Below the pieces are notes generated by a model. It did not search any database. It worked only from the letters and a program-made list of their open reading frames with translations, and had not been told where the DNA came from. Below, piece after piece: positions 16,568-25,013 of a stretch of 64,000 bases of DNA. The translations under genes and the position numbers were made by a program. The stretch is from Kordiimonadales bacterium IMCC3096 (GTDB lineage: Bacteria > Pseudomonadota > Alphaproteobacteria > Minwuiales > Minwuiaceae), in NCBI GenBank assembly GCA_016865035.1, contig CP018227.1, positions 1,830,001 to 1,894,000 on the forward strand. The letters run 5' to 3'. Each line of letters begins with the position of its first letter. The first letter of the stretch is position 1.

Positions 16568-17431
16568 GTGCGTCGTTCGAACAAACCACTGGCGTCGCGA
16601 ATGGTCAGCCCGATGGGGCTGCTGTTCAACCGGTTCGCTTTCGCGTTCCTGCTGGCGCTCGGCCTGACGCTGCTGGTGGCGGGCCGTTCCGGCATCGGCC
16701 CGGTGGAGCAGGTGCGTACCGGGCTGCTGGATGTGCTGGCCCCGGTGCTGGATGTCATTTCCCGTCCGGTCTCCGCGATCAACGATCTGGCGACGGAGAT
16801 CGAGCAGCTCTCCCGCGTCTATGAGGAGAACGACCGCCTGCGGCAGGAAAATGCCCGTCTGCTGCACTGGCAGGCGGTGGCGCGGGCGCTGGAACGCGAT
16901 AACGCACAGTACCGCCGCCTGCTGAATGTCCGTGCCCGCTCCGATGTCACCTACATCACCGCCCGTGTCGTGGGTGAGTCCGGGGGCCCTTTCGTCAAGA
17001 CCCTGCTGCTTGCTGCCGGGGAACGCGATGGTGTCGAGCCCGACCAGGCCGTGGTCAGTGAACTCGGGCTGGTGGGCCGGATCACGGAGGCCGGGCGCAA
17101 CGCCGCGCGCATCCTGCTGATCACCGACCTGAACAGCCGCATTCCGGTGATGCTGGAGGGCAGTCGCCGCCGCGCCATCCTGTCGGGCGACAACTCCGGC
17201 CGTCCGCTGCTTGCTTTCCTTGAGGCGGAGGCCGAGGTGCAGCCCGGTGACCGGGTGGTCACCAGTGGCCATGGCGGCATGCTGCCCCCGGGTCTGGTGG
17301 TTGGCGTCGTTGCCTCGGTCACCGAGAACCAGGTCCGCCTGCGCCCCTTCGTCGATCTGGCGCGGCTGGAGCGGGTGAACGTGCTGCGCTATCGCCGTCC
17401 GTCGCTGGTGAATGACCGGAACGGGCCATGA
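16568..17431 (+). CDS. mreC: Rod shape-determining protein MreC
   Basis: 287 residues. It has a short cytoplasmic head, one membrane segment (about 20-40), a coiled coil (about 65-105, with EIEQLSRVYEENDRLRQENA) and the periplasmic MreC beta domains, including GLVGRITEAGRNAARILLITD and the closing GVVASVTENQVRLRPFVDL. MreC organises the elongation complex with MreD, PBP2 and RodA. The start is GTG 16568, which gives the arginine-rich head seen in the family; an in-frame ATG at 16601 is an alternative. Its stop overlaps the mreD start (ATGA). mreB, usually directly upstream in alphaproteobacteria, is not present here. Confidence 0.93.
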   Translation: MRRSNKPLASRMVSPMGLLFNRFAFAFLLALGLTLLVAGRSGIGPVEQVRTGLLDVLAPVLDVISRPVSAINDLATEIEQLSRVYEENDRLRQENARLLHWQAVARALERDNAQYRRLLNVRARSDVTYITARVVGESGGPFVKTLLLAAGERDGVEPDQAVVSELGLVGRITEAGRNAARILLITDLNSRIPVMLEGSRRRAILSGDNSGRPLLAFLEAEAEVQPGDRVVTSGHGGMLPPGLVVGVVASVTENQVRLRPFVDLARLERVNVLRYRRPSLVNDRNGP

Positions 17432-17991
17432 AGCCGCGCCGCCGCAAGTCCGCCAGCAGCCGCATCGGCGATGGCCCCGGCCTGCCACAACTCGGATTCT
17501 GGCGACTTGGACTGGCGATCCCCGGTCTGGTGTCGCTGGTTCTGGTTCTGATGGGCAGCCTGCCGATCGGGGTGCCGTTCCTGGGTCCGGTGCTGCCGGC
17601 TTTCGGTCTGATCGCGGTGCATGTCTTCGCGCTGCAGCGGCCCGACCTGATGCCCCACTGGCTGGCGTTCGGTCTCGGCCTTGTCACCGATCTGCTGTCC
17701 GGCGGGCCGCTTGGCCTGACGGCGCTGGTCTTCCTCGGCGTCCAGGCCCTGTCGGCCAGCCAGCGCCGGGTGCTGATCGGCCGCCCGTTCGTGCTCGGCT
17801 GGGCCGCCTTCGTCGCTGTGGCACTGGCGGCCGCGGGCGTTTCGTGGCTGATCGCCTGCGTCTACTTCCTCGATCTCGTCAATCCGGTGGCAGCCCTGCT
17901 GCAGGTGGCGGTGACGGTCACCCTGTTCCCGCTGGTCGCGGCCCCGCTGCTGCTGCTCAGCCATCGCATGACCGGACAGGCCTTCGCATGA
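17428..17991 (+). CDS. mreD: Rod shape-determining protein MreD
   Basis: 187 residues, with about five membrane segments, fitting MreD. It contains the typical GLVTDLLSGGPLGLTALVFL stretch. It starts within the mreC stop (ATGA overlap) and ends in a tandem repeat that also supplies its stop codon. It should act with MreC, PBP2 and RodA in lateral wall growth. The first 20 residues are basic and hydrophilic. Confidence 0.9.
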   Translation: MKPRRRKSASSRIGDGPGLPQLGFWRLGLAIPGLVSLVLVLMGSLPIGVPFLGPVLPAFGLIAVHVFALQRPDLMPHWLAFGLGLVTDLLSGGPLGLTALVFLGVQALSASQRRVLIGRPFVLGWAAFVAVALAAAGVSWLIACVYFLDLVNPVAALLQVAVTVTLFPLVAAPLLLLSHRMTGQAFA

Positions 17992-18032
17992 CCGGACAGG
18001 ATGGGCGCATGACCGGACGGGCGGGCGCATGA
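17966..18032 (+). repeat. Short tandem repeat across the mreD-mrdA junction
   Basis: GCATGACCGGACAGG occurs at 17966-17980 and 17986-18000, again as GCATGACCGGACGG at 18007-18020, and a shorter remnant GCATGAGG at 18027 starts the mrdA gene. The period is 20-21 bases. The first unit codes for the last residues of MreD and the second provides its stop. Confidence 0.85.
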
Positions 18033-19894
18033 GGGGACGCGTCGAAAAGGCCCGCTATCCTGTGTTCACGCGCCGCGCGCTGATGCTGGGGGGCATGAAG
18101 GCGGCGCTGTTCGCGGCGCTGGGCGCCCGCATGTACTACCTGCAGGTGATCGAGGGTGACCAGTACAAGATGCTGGCCGACGAGAACCGTATCAATCTCG
18201 CCCTGCTGGCACCGCCGCGCGGGCGCATCCTGGACCGGCGCGGTGTGCCGGTGGCGACGAACCGCCAGAACTTCCGCGTCCTGATCGTGCCGGAACAGAC
18301 GAAGTCGGTGGGGGAGACGCTGGATCGGCTGAACCAGATCGTGCCGGTCAGCGACCAGACACGGGCACGGGTGCTGCGCGATGTCAGCCGCAAGCGCCGG
18401 TTCGTGCCGATCTCCGTCGTCGACAATCTGACGTGGGAGGAGTTCGCCCGCATCAATGTCCGCAGCCCCGACCTGCCTGGCATCCAGCTTGATGTCGGCC
18501 AGACCCGCGACTATCCGCTGGGGGTCTATCTGGGCCACACGGTGGGCTATGTCGGCCCGGTCAGCGAGAAGGACCTGAAGGAAGGCGACGGTGACCCCCT
18601 GCTGGAACTGCCGGGCTTCCGCACCGGGCGGCGGGGTCTGGAACGCAGCTTCGAGGGCACCCTGCGCGGTGCCGCGGGCAACCAGCGGGTGGAGGTGAAT
18701 GCCTTTGGCCGGGTCATCCGGGAGCTGTCCCGCACGGAGGGCCGCCCCGGTTCCGACATTCAGCTGACCATCGATGCGCGGCTGCAGCGCATCGCCACCC
18801 AGGCACTGCGGCCCGAAAGCGGGGCCGCCGTGGTGATGGACATTCACAATGGCGATGTGCTCGCCATGGCCTCGACGCCCGGGTTCGACCCCAATGCCTT
18901 CAACGTCGGCATCGGCAACACCGAGTGGCAGACGCTGCTGCGCAACAGCCGCAAGCCCCTGACCGACAAGACCATCGCCGGGCGCTATCCGCCGGGATCC
19001 ACCTTCAAGATGGCCGTGGCGCTGGCGGCGATGGAGGCCAATGTGGCCGGCGCTGCGCACCGGGTGTTCTGCAACGGCAAGCATGTGCTGGGCAATCACA
19101 CCTTCCATTGCTGGAAGCGCTGGGGCCATGGCTGGATGGACCTGAACGACGCCCTGGCGCAGAGCTGTGATGTCTACTTCTACGATATCGCCCGCCGGGT
19201 CGGGGTGGAGAAGATCGCCGTGATGGCGGAACGCCTCGGCCTCGGCCAGACCCTGCTGCCGGAGCTGCCGGGGGAGAGTGCCGGACTGGTGCCGAACCCG
19301 GCCTGGAAGGAAGGCGCGATCGGGGAAGCCTGGCAGGGCGGGGAGACCCTGATCATGGGCATCGGCCAGGGTTATCTGCTGGCCACGCCGCTGCAGCTCG
19401 CGACCATGGCGGCGCGGCTGGCGAACGGGGAGCGTGCAATCTCGCCCCGGCTGGTGTTTCGTGACGAACCGGACGTGGAGGCCCCGCCGCTGGGCCTGTC
19501 GAAGGATGCCCTGCGCCATGTGCGCCAGGGCATGAACGACGTGGTGAACGGCAAGCACGGCACCGCCCGCGCCCATCGGATCACCCAGGAAGGCTGGGAG
19601 ATGGCGGGCAAGACCGGCACGTCCCAGGTCCGCCGCATCAGCCGCGCCGAACGTGAGTCCGGCGTGCTGAAGAACGAGGATCTCGAGTGGCGCAGCCGTG
19701 ACCACGCCCTGTTCGTCGCCTACGCCCCGGTGGACAAGCCGCGCTATGCCCTCTCCGTGGTCGTGGAGCATGGCGGCAGTGGCTCCGCCGCCGCCGCGCC
19801 CGTCGCCCGGACGATCATGGAGGCGACGCTGGAGCTTGATCCCGCCAGCAACCGCAAGCAGCGCGTCGCCGCCAACCCGGAACGGGAGGGCTGA
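18029..19894 (+). CDS. mrdA: Penicillin-binding protein 2 (peptidoglycan D,D-transpeptidase)
   Basis: 621 residues, normal for PBP2. One N-terminal membrane segment (about 20-38) precedes the dimerisation domain with PPRGRILDRRG. The transpeptidase domain has the three motifs: S324-T-F-K (acylated serine), S379-C-D, and K528-T-G. It crosslinks the lateral wall during elongation and is the partner of RodA, whose gene follows three bases after the stop. The ATG at 18029 lies at the end of a tandem repeat and has no strong ribosome binding site, so translation may depend on coupling from mreD. Confidence 0.95.
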   Translation: MRGRVEKARYPVFTRRALMLGGMKAALFAALGARMYYLQVIEGDQYKMLADENRINLALLAPPRGRILDRRGVPVATNRQNFRVLIVPEQTKSVGETLDRLNQIVPVSDQTRARVLRDVSRKRRFVPISVVDNLTWEEFARINVRSPDLPGIQLDVGQTRDYPLGVYLGHTVGYVGPVSEKDLKEGDGDPLLELPGFRTGRRGLERSFEGTLRGAAGNQRVEVNAFGRVIRELSRTEGRPGSDIQLTIDARLQRIATQALRPESGAAVVMDIHNGDVLAMASTPGFDPNAFNVGIGNTEWQTLLRNSRKPLTDKTIAGRYPPGSTFKMAVALAAMEANVAGAAHRVFCNGKHVLGNHTFHCWKRWGHGWMDLNDALAQSCDVYFYDIARRVGVEKIAVMAERLGLGQTLLPELPGESAGLVPNPAWKEGAIGEAWQGGETLIMGIGQGYLLATPLQLATMAARLANGERAISPRLVFRDEPDVEAPPLGLSKDALRHVRQGMNDVVNGKHGTARAHRITQEGWEMAGKTGTSQVRRISRAERESGVLKNEDLEWRSRDHALFVAYAPVDKPRYALSVVVEHGGSGSAAAAPVARTIMEATLELDPASNRKQRVAANPEREG

Positions 19895-19897
19895 GCC

Positions 19898-21037
19898 GTG
19901 ACCATGGGCTATCGCGATGACGGGCCGGACCTGCGTTTCGGCAGGAAACTGCTCAGCCTGAACTGGGGGCTGGTGCTGCTGATCGCGATGACCGCATCTG
20001 TCGGCTTCGCCATGCTCTATTCCGCCGCCGGAGGCGATGTGCAGCCCTGGGCGATCCGGCAGATCATCCGCTTCGGCGGGGGCGCGTTCCTGATGCTGGT
20101 GATCGCGCTGATCGATATCCGCTTCTGGATGCGCTGGGCCTATTTGATCTATGCCGTGGCGCTGGTGCTGCTGCTGGCGGTCGAGTTCGTCGGTACCACC
20201 GGCATGGGGGCGACCCGCTGGGTCAGCCTCGGGTTCTTCAACCTGCAGCCGTCCGAAGTCATGAAGATCGCGCTGGTGCTGGCGCTGGCCCGCTATTTCC
20301 ACGGTCTGTCGCTGGAGGATACGGGGCGCATCACCTACCTGCTGCCGCCGCTGGCCCTGATCGGCATGCCGACCTTGCTGGTGCTGAAGCAGCCGGACCT
20401 CGGCACGGCCCTGCTGCTGGCGGCGGGCGGGTCCATCGTGCTGTTCCTGGCCGGGGTACGGCTGTGGAAGTTCGCCCTGGCGCTGGGTGCCGCGCTGGCG
20501 GCCATGCCCATCGCCTGGTCGCAGCTGCACGAGTACCAGAAGGGTCGCATCATGACCTTCCTGAACCCGGAGAGCGACCCGCTGGGCGCGGGCTATCACA
20601 TCATGCAGTCGAAGATCGCGCTGGGGTCGGGCGGCATCTCCGGCAAGGGCTTCCTGGAGGGGACGCAGAGCCACCTGAACTTCCTGCCCGAGATGCGTAC
20701 CGACTTCATCTTCACCATGCTGGCGGAGGAGTTCGGCATGGTCGGCGGACTGGCACTGATGGGCCTTTACATCCTGATCCTGATCTATGCCTATGCCATC
20801 GGCTTCCGGTCGCGGCACCAGTTCGGGCGGCTGGTCGCGGTCGGCATCGCCACGACCTTCTTCCTCTACATCTTCATCAATATCGGCATGGTGACCGGCA
20901 TCCTGCCCGTTGTCGGCGTGCCGCTGCCGCTGATTTCCTACGGCGGAACCGCGATGCTGACCCTGCTGATCGGCTTCGGCCTGATCCTGTCGGTCTCCAT
21001 CCACCGCGACGTGGAGATCCCGCGCAGCCGGGGATAG
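19898..21037 (+). CDS. rodA: Peptidoglycan glycosyltransferase RodA
   Basis: 379 residues, SEDS family with about ten membrane segments. Conserved stretches include AAGGDVQPWAIRQ, GFFNLQPSEVMKI and KQPDLGTALLL, then NFLPEMRTDFIFTMLAEEFG and the closing LPLISYGGTAMLTLL. It polymerises glycan strands with PBP2. The start is GTG 19898 with GGGAGGG about 10 bases upstream; ATG 19904 is possible. It is the last gene of the mreC-mreD-mrdA-rodA operon, and a nested palindrome element follows. Confidence 0.95.
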   Translation: MTMGYRDDGPDLRFGRKLLSLNWGLVLLIAMTASVGFAMLYSAAGGDVQPWAIRQIIRFGGGAFLMLVIALIDIRFWMRWAYLIYAVALVLLLAVEFVGTTGMGATRWVSLGFFNLQPSEVMKIALVLALARYFHGLSLEDTGRITYLLPPLALIGMPTLLVLKQPDLGTALLLAAGGSIVLFLAGVRLWKFALALGAALAAMPIAWSQLHEYQKGRIMTFLNPESDPLGAGYHIMQSKIALGSGGISGKGFLEGTQSHLNFLPEMRTDFIFTMLAEEFGMVGGLALMGLYILILIYAYAIGFRSRHQFGRLVAVGIATTFFLYIFINIGMVTGILPVVGVPLPLISYGGTAMLTLLIGFGLILSVSIHRDVEIPRSRG

Positions 21038-21093
21038 GTGGATCTGTCAGGGGGCGTTCGCTGATCCTGGCGCCCCTGTGGGTGCTTCTTCGT

Positions 21094-21235
21094 CTTCCCC
21101 CCTTGAGGGGGAAGTGGCCGCGCAGCGGTCGATGGGGGGTGAAGCCGCAGGCTGTTGCACAGTGGCGAAGTCATGACTGTTCGGCTGCGCCGATTCACCC
21201 CCATCCCGACCTTCCCCCGTCGAGGGGGAAGGAGG
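21094..21235. repeat. Nested palindromic intergenic element (family C)
   Basis: A 142-base element bounded by two small palindromes: CTTCCCCC/GGGGGAAG at 21094-21114 and CCTTCCCCC/GGGGGAAGG at 21213-21235. Inside it, GATGGGGGGTGAA near 21131 is mirrored by TTCACCCCCATC near 21195. It lies between rodA and the liv operon. It looks like a REP-type element; only one copy is in this window. Confidence 0.7.
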
Positions 21236-21322
21236 GTGCGCCTGCGATCGACTGCTCCTGACCACCGCCAATCCCATCACAACTACTTGACGGATCAGGC
21301 GTGATCCCGCCAACTCCGGGGC

Positions 21323-23146
21323 ATGGGATTCTACTTCGCACAGGCCCTGACGGGGCTCGCCAGCGCGTCGTCGCTGTTTCTGGTTGCTGCCGGGCTCAGC
21401 CTGATCTTCGGCGTCACGCGGGTGGTCAATTTCGCCCATGGCTCGCTCTACATGATCGGTGCCTATGTCGCGATGGATGTCATCGGGCTGTTCGGCAAGG
21501 TGCCGGGGTTCTGGCTGGCACTGCCCATCGCCGCCCTGGTCTCTGCCGCCGTCGGCGGGCTGATCGAGGTCACCGTGCTGCGCCGCATCTATCGCGCGCC
21601 GGAGATGTTCCAGCTTGTCGCCACCTTCGCCATCGTGCTGATCGCGCAGGATGTGGCGGAATGGATCTGGGGCGTTGCCGACCGCTTCGGCCCCCGCGCG
21701 CCGGGCCTGTCCGGCGTCGTCACCATATTCGGTGAGCGCATACCGGAGTACGACCTGTTCCTGATCGCCATGGGACCGATCACGCTGTTCCTGCTCTGGC
21801 TGCTGTTCGCCCGCACCCGTTTCGGTGTGCTGGTCCGCGCCGCGACACAGGACAGGGAGATGGCGGCGGCGCTGGGTGTGGATCAGGCCAAGCTGTTCAC
21901 GGCTGTCTTCTGCCTCGGGGCCGGACTGGCGGGGCTGGGCGGTGCGATGCAGGTGCCCCGCGATGCCGTCACCCTGACCATGGATCTGGAGATCATCGCG
22001 GAGGTCTTCGTCATCACCGTGGTTGGCGGCATGGGCTCCATCCCCGGGGCCTATCTGGCTGCCATCCTGATCTCCGAACTGAACGCCTTCGGCATCCTGA
22101 TCCTGCCGGAGATCACCCTGATCGTGGCCTTCGCCGCCATGGCGGTGGTGCTGGTGATCCGCCCCTACGGGCTGCTGGGCCGTCCGCCGTCGGCCCCGGA
22201 GACGCCGCCCGGTCCGGGCATGGGCACCCTGCGGCTGCCGGCCATGGCCTGGGGCGGGCTGTTTCTGGTCATGGCGCTGCTGCCGCTGGTGGTGGACCAG
22301 TTCATGACCGTGCTGATCATCGACATCATGATCCTGGGCATGTTCGCCATGTCGCTGCAGTTCCTGATGGGGCCGGGGGGCATGGTCAGCTTCGGCCACG
22401 CCGCCTACTTCGGTGTCGGCGCCTATGGCGCGGCGCTGCTGGTGCGGCATCTGGAGGCGGACATGGGCTGGGCGCTGGCCGTGGCCCCGGTGGCCGCCGC
22501 CGCCGCGGCGCTGTTCTTCGGCTGGTTCTGTGTCCGCCTGTCCGGGGTCTATCTCGCCATGCTGACGCTGGCTGCCGCCCAGATCGTCTGGGCCGCCGCG
22601 GTGCAGATGCAGGACTTCACCGGCGGCGATGACGGCCTGACCGGAATCTGGCCGGCGAAGCTCTTCGGCGATGACCTGGCCTTCTACTACCTGGCGCTGG
22701 CCTTCGCGGTGATCGCCGTTCTGGTGCTGCGGCAGGCGACCCGCAGCCCGTTCGGACGGGCGCTTACCGCCGCACGGGACGCGCCGCTGCGGGCGGAGGC
22801 GCTGGGCATCAACGTGCAGAACCAGCAATGGATGGCCTTCACCCTGGCCGGGACCGTCGCGGGTCTTGCCGGTGGTCTCTACGTGTTCAAGAAGGGCAGC
22901 GTCTTTCCCGATGTGCTGGCCATCCCGCAGTCGGTCGATGCCCTGATCATGGTGCTGCTGGGCGGTGTCGATGTGCTGGCGGGCGCGCTGATCGGGGCCT
23001 CCACCTTCGTGGTGCTGGAGGATGTGTTCAACCAGTTCGAGGCCTGGCGGTCGATGCTGGGCGGCGTGATCCTGCTGATCGCCATGCTGGCACCCGGCGG
23101 CATGGCCGGTCTCGGCAGCATGATACGGCGGCGGAAACCGGCATGA
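21323..23146 (+). CDS. Fused branched-chain amino acid ABC transporter permease (LivH-LivM)
   Basis: 607 residues. Residues 1-290 are LivH-like (LSLIFGVTRVVNFAHGSLYM, and VVGGMGSIPGAYLAAILI) and residues 310-607 are LivM-like (GPGGMVSFGHAAYFGVGAYG, and EALGINVQNQQWMAF). Together they form about 16 membrane segments, so both halves of the permease dimer are in one chain. It imports amino acids or related small solutes with the two ATPases downstream. The substrate-binding protein gene is not next to it. The stop overlaps the next start (ATGA). There is no strong ribosome binding site before ATG 21323. Confidence 0.92.
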   Translation: MGFYFAQALTGLASASSLFLVAAGLSLIFGVTRVVNFAHGSLYMIGAYVAMDVIGLFGKVPGFWLALPIAALVSAAVGGLIEVTVLRRIYRAPEMFQLVATFAIVLIAQDVAEWIWGVADRFGPRAPGLSGVVTIFGERIPEYDLFLIAMGPITLFLLWLLFARTRFGVLVRAATQDREMAAALGVDQAKLFTAVFCLGAGLAGLGGAMQVPRDAVTLTMDLEIIAEVFVITVVGGMGSIPGAYLAAILISELNAFGILILPEITLIVAFAAMAVVLVIRPYGLLGRPPSAPETPPGPGMGTLRLPAMAWGGLFLVMALLPLVVDQFMTVLIIDIMILGMFAMSLQFLMGPGGMVSFGHAAYFGVGAYGAALLVRHLEADMGWALAVAPVAAAAAALFFGWFCVRLSGVYLAMLTLAAAQIVWAAAVQMQDFTGGDDGLTGIWPAKLFGDDLAFYYLALAFAVIAVLVLRQATRSPFGRALTAARDAPLRAEALGINVQNQQWMAFTLAGTVAGLAGGLYVFKKGSVFPDVLAIPQSVDALIMVLLGGVDVLAGALIGASTFVVLEDVFNQFEAWRSMLGGVILLIAMLAPGGMAGLGSMIRRRKPA

Positions 23147-23919
23147 GCGCGGTGCTGCAGGTCAGTGATCTGGCGAAATCCTTCGGCGGTGTTGCTGCTG
23201 TCGATGGTGTCAGCTTCCAGGTCGGCGCCGGGGAGCGGCTGGCCCTGATCGGCCCCAACGGTGCGGGCAAGACCACCTGTTTCAACCTGCTGAACGGACA
23301 GTTGCGGGCCGACCGGGGCAGTGTCGTTCTGGATGGCAAGAACATCACCGGGCGCAAGCCGCGCCAGATCGTGCGGCTGGGCATCGGGCGCACGTTCCAG
23401 ATCGCCCGCTCCTTCCTCAGCATGACGGTGGCGGAGGCTGTCGAGACCGCGCTGGATGCCGCGACCCGTCACACGCTGTCCTTCCGCCGCGCCCCTGACG
23501 CCAGTTTCCGCATCGCGGAGCTGCTGGGGCAGGTGGGATTGCAGGACCAGGCGGACCGGCCGGTGACGGAGCTGCCCTATGGCGACGTCAAGCGGCTGGA
23601 CCTGGCCATGGCGCTGTCATCGTCACCGCGCCTGCTGTTCATGGACGAGCCGACGGCGGGCATGGCCGCCGCCGACCGTGCCCTGCTGATGGATCAGGTC
23701 AGCGCCATCGTCGCCGCCTCCGGTCTGGCGGTGCTGTTCACGGAGCATGACATGGAGGCGGTCTTCGGCCACGCCGACCGGGTCATCGTCATGGCACGCG
23801 GGCAGCTGATCGCGGAGGGCACGGTGGATGAGATCCGCCGCGACCCGGAAGTGCGCCGGGTCTACCTCGGCCGCGCCGAGACGGGGGAGGCCGAAGCCAT
23901 GCCTGAAACCCATGTCTGA
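23143..23919 (+). CDS. livG: ABC transporter ATP-binding protein, LivG family
   Basis: 258 residues. Walker A is GPNGAGKTT, Walker B is LLFMDEPTAGM, and the H-loop is TEHDM. The ABC signature is unusual: ELPYGDVKRLDLAMAL, where LSYGEQR is common, though YG-D-x-K-R variants are known in this transporter group. The start overlaps the permease stop by four bases and the end overlaps the next gene by 8 bases. It energises the fused LivHM permease. Confidence 0.92.
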   Translation: MSAVLQVSDLAKSFGGVAAVDGVSFQVGAGERLALIGPNGAGKTTCFNLLNGQLRADRGSVVLDGKNITGRKPRQIVRLGIGRTFQIARSFLSMTVAEAVETALDAATRHTLSFRRAPDASFRIAELLGQVGLQDQADRPVTELPYGDVKRLDLAMALSSSPRLLFMDEPTAGMAAADRALLMDQVSAIVAASGLAVLFTEHDMEAVFGHADRVIVMARGQLIAEGTVDEIRRDPEVRRVYLGRAETGEAEAMPETHV

Positions 23920-24625
23920 GGCCATGCTGCGGATCGAGGGTCTGAGTGCCGGTTACGGACCGGCGACCGTGCTGCACGGGATCTCCTTCAGCCTGGCGCA
24001 GGGGGATTCACTGGCCTTGCTGGGGCGTAACGGTGCGGGCAAGTCCACCACGATCAAGGCGATCATGGGCCTGGTCCGCCGCGGCGCCGCCACATTGAGC
24101 TTCGACGGCCAGGCCATCGGCAGCCTGCCGCCGCAGAAGATCGCGCGGCTGGGCGTCGGCTATGTGCCGGAGGAACGGCGCATCTTCGCCGAACTGACGG
24201 TGGCGGAGAATCTGGAGGTCGGGCGCCGTCCGACCCGTTCCGATGCGCCCGAATGGCCGGAACAGCGGCTCTATGACCTTTTCCCCGAACTCCACGCCAT
24301 GCGCGACCGCCGCGCGGGCCGCATGTCAGGCGGGGAGCAGCAGATGCTGACCATCGCCCGCACGCTGGCCGGAAATCCGCGCATCCTGTTGCTGGACGAA
24401 CCGGCGGAGGGGCTGGCGCCGGTGGTGCTGGACCGCATTGCCGACACGGTCGCCACGCTGCGGGCGGAGGGGCTGACCCTGCTGATCGCCGAACAGAGTC
24501 TCGGTTTCGCGGCGGAAGTCGCCAGCCGCTGCGTCGTGCTGGAAAGCGGCCAGATCGCCCATACCGGCGACATGGCCGAACTCGCCGCCGACAGCGCCCT
24601 GCGCGACCGGTTGCTGTCCGTCTGA
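23912..24625 (+). CDS. livF: ABC transporter ATP-binding protein, LivF family
   Basis: 237 residues. Walker A is GRNGAGKST, the signature is MSGGEQQ, Walker B is ILLLDEPAEGLAP, and the LivF-type VGYVPEERRIFAELTV is present. ATG 23912 lies inside the end of livG and gives the normal N-terminus (MSEAMLRIEGLSAGYG). It is the second ATPase of the importer and the last gene of the operon; tandem repeats follow directly at its stop codon. Confidence 0.92.
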   Translation: MSEAMLRIEGLSAGYGPATVLHGISFSLAQGDSLALLGRNGAGKSTTIKAIMGLVRRGAATLSFDGQAIGSLPPQKIARLGVGYVPEERRIFAELTVAENLEVGRRPTRSDAPEWPEQRLYDLFPELHAMRDRRAGRMSGGEQQMLTIARTLAGNPRILLLDEPAEGLAPVVLDRIADTVATLRAEGLTLLIAEQSLGFAAEVASRCVVLESGQIAHTGDMAELAADSALRDRLLSV

Positions 24626-24980
24626 GGCCTCCGGACCAGTCCGCCAACATCGGCGCGGCACACTGGGTACCCGGGTCAAGCCCGGGCACGGCGTCAGTGG
24701 GGTGTTGGTGGCGGTGAGCACCAATGTCCCGCCCTCCCCCACGCCGCTCGCGGACTTGATCCGCGAGCCCAGCTCTCGGCACTGAATCAAATCAGTTCGC
24801 ACTGAGGCCTCCGCGCCAGTCCGCTGACGTCGGCGCGGCACGCTGGGTACCCGGGTCAGGCCCGGGTACGGCGTCCGTGGGGTGGCAATGTCCCACCACG
24901 CCCACGTCGCTCGCGGACTTGATCCGCGAGCCCAGCTCTCGATACTGAATCAGATCAGATCGCGCTGAGGCCTCCGGGCC
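24622..24980. repeat. Tandem composite palindromic repeat (family B), two and a bit units
   Basis: Units begin with CTGAGGCCTCCG at 24622, 24802 and 24964 (partial). Unit 1 is 180 bases and unit 2 is 162 bases. Each holds two palindromes: one around GTACCCGGGTCA-GGCCCGGG-type sequence and one around CTCGCGGACTTGATCCGCGAG, followed by an AT-richer tail (CACTGAATCAAATCAG or similar). The first unit begins within the livF stop codon. A related cluster in the opposite orientation lies at 34850-35215. This fills the 388-base gap before nudC. Confidence 0.85.
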
Positions 24981-25013
24981 TGTTCGTCACCACCCGTACC
25001 GGCAAGGAGAGAA

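Noticed and set aside
17957-21004. Very long open frame (about 1000 codons) antisense to the mrdA-rodA genes
   Set aside because: Its product is His/Gln/Arg-rich with no domain, as expected for the opposite strand of GC-rich coding DNA, while the plus strand encodes clear PBP2 and RodA. The same applies to the long antisense frames opposite the oxidase (3.5-7.3 kb), TRAP permease (43.7-46 kb) and HyuA genes.
24622-24980. CRISPR array
   Set aside because: The repeats are long composite palindromic units of about 170 bases without short unique spacers, and no cas genes are near.
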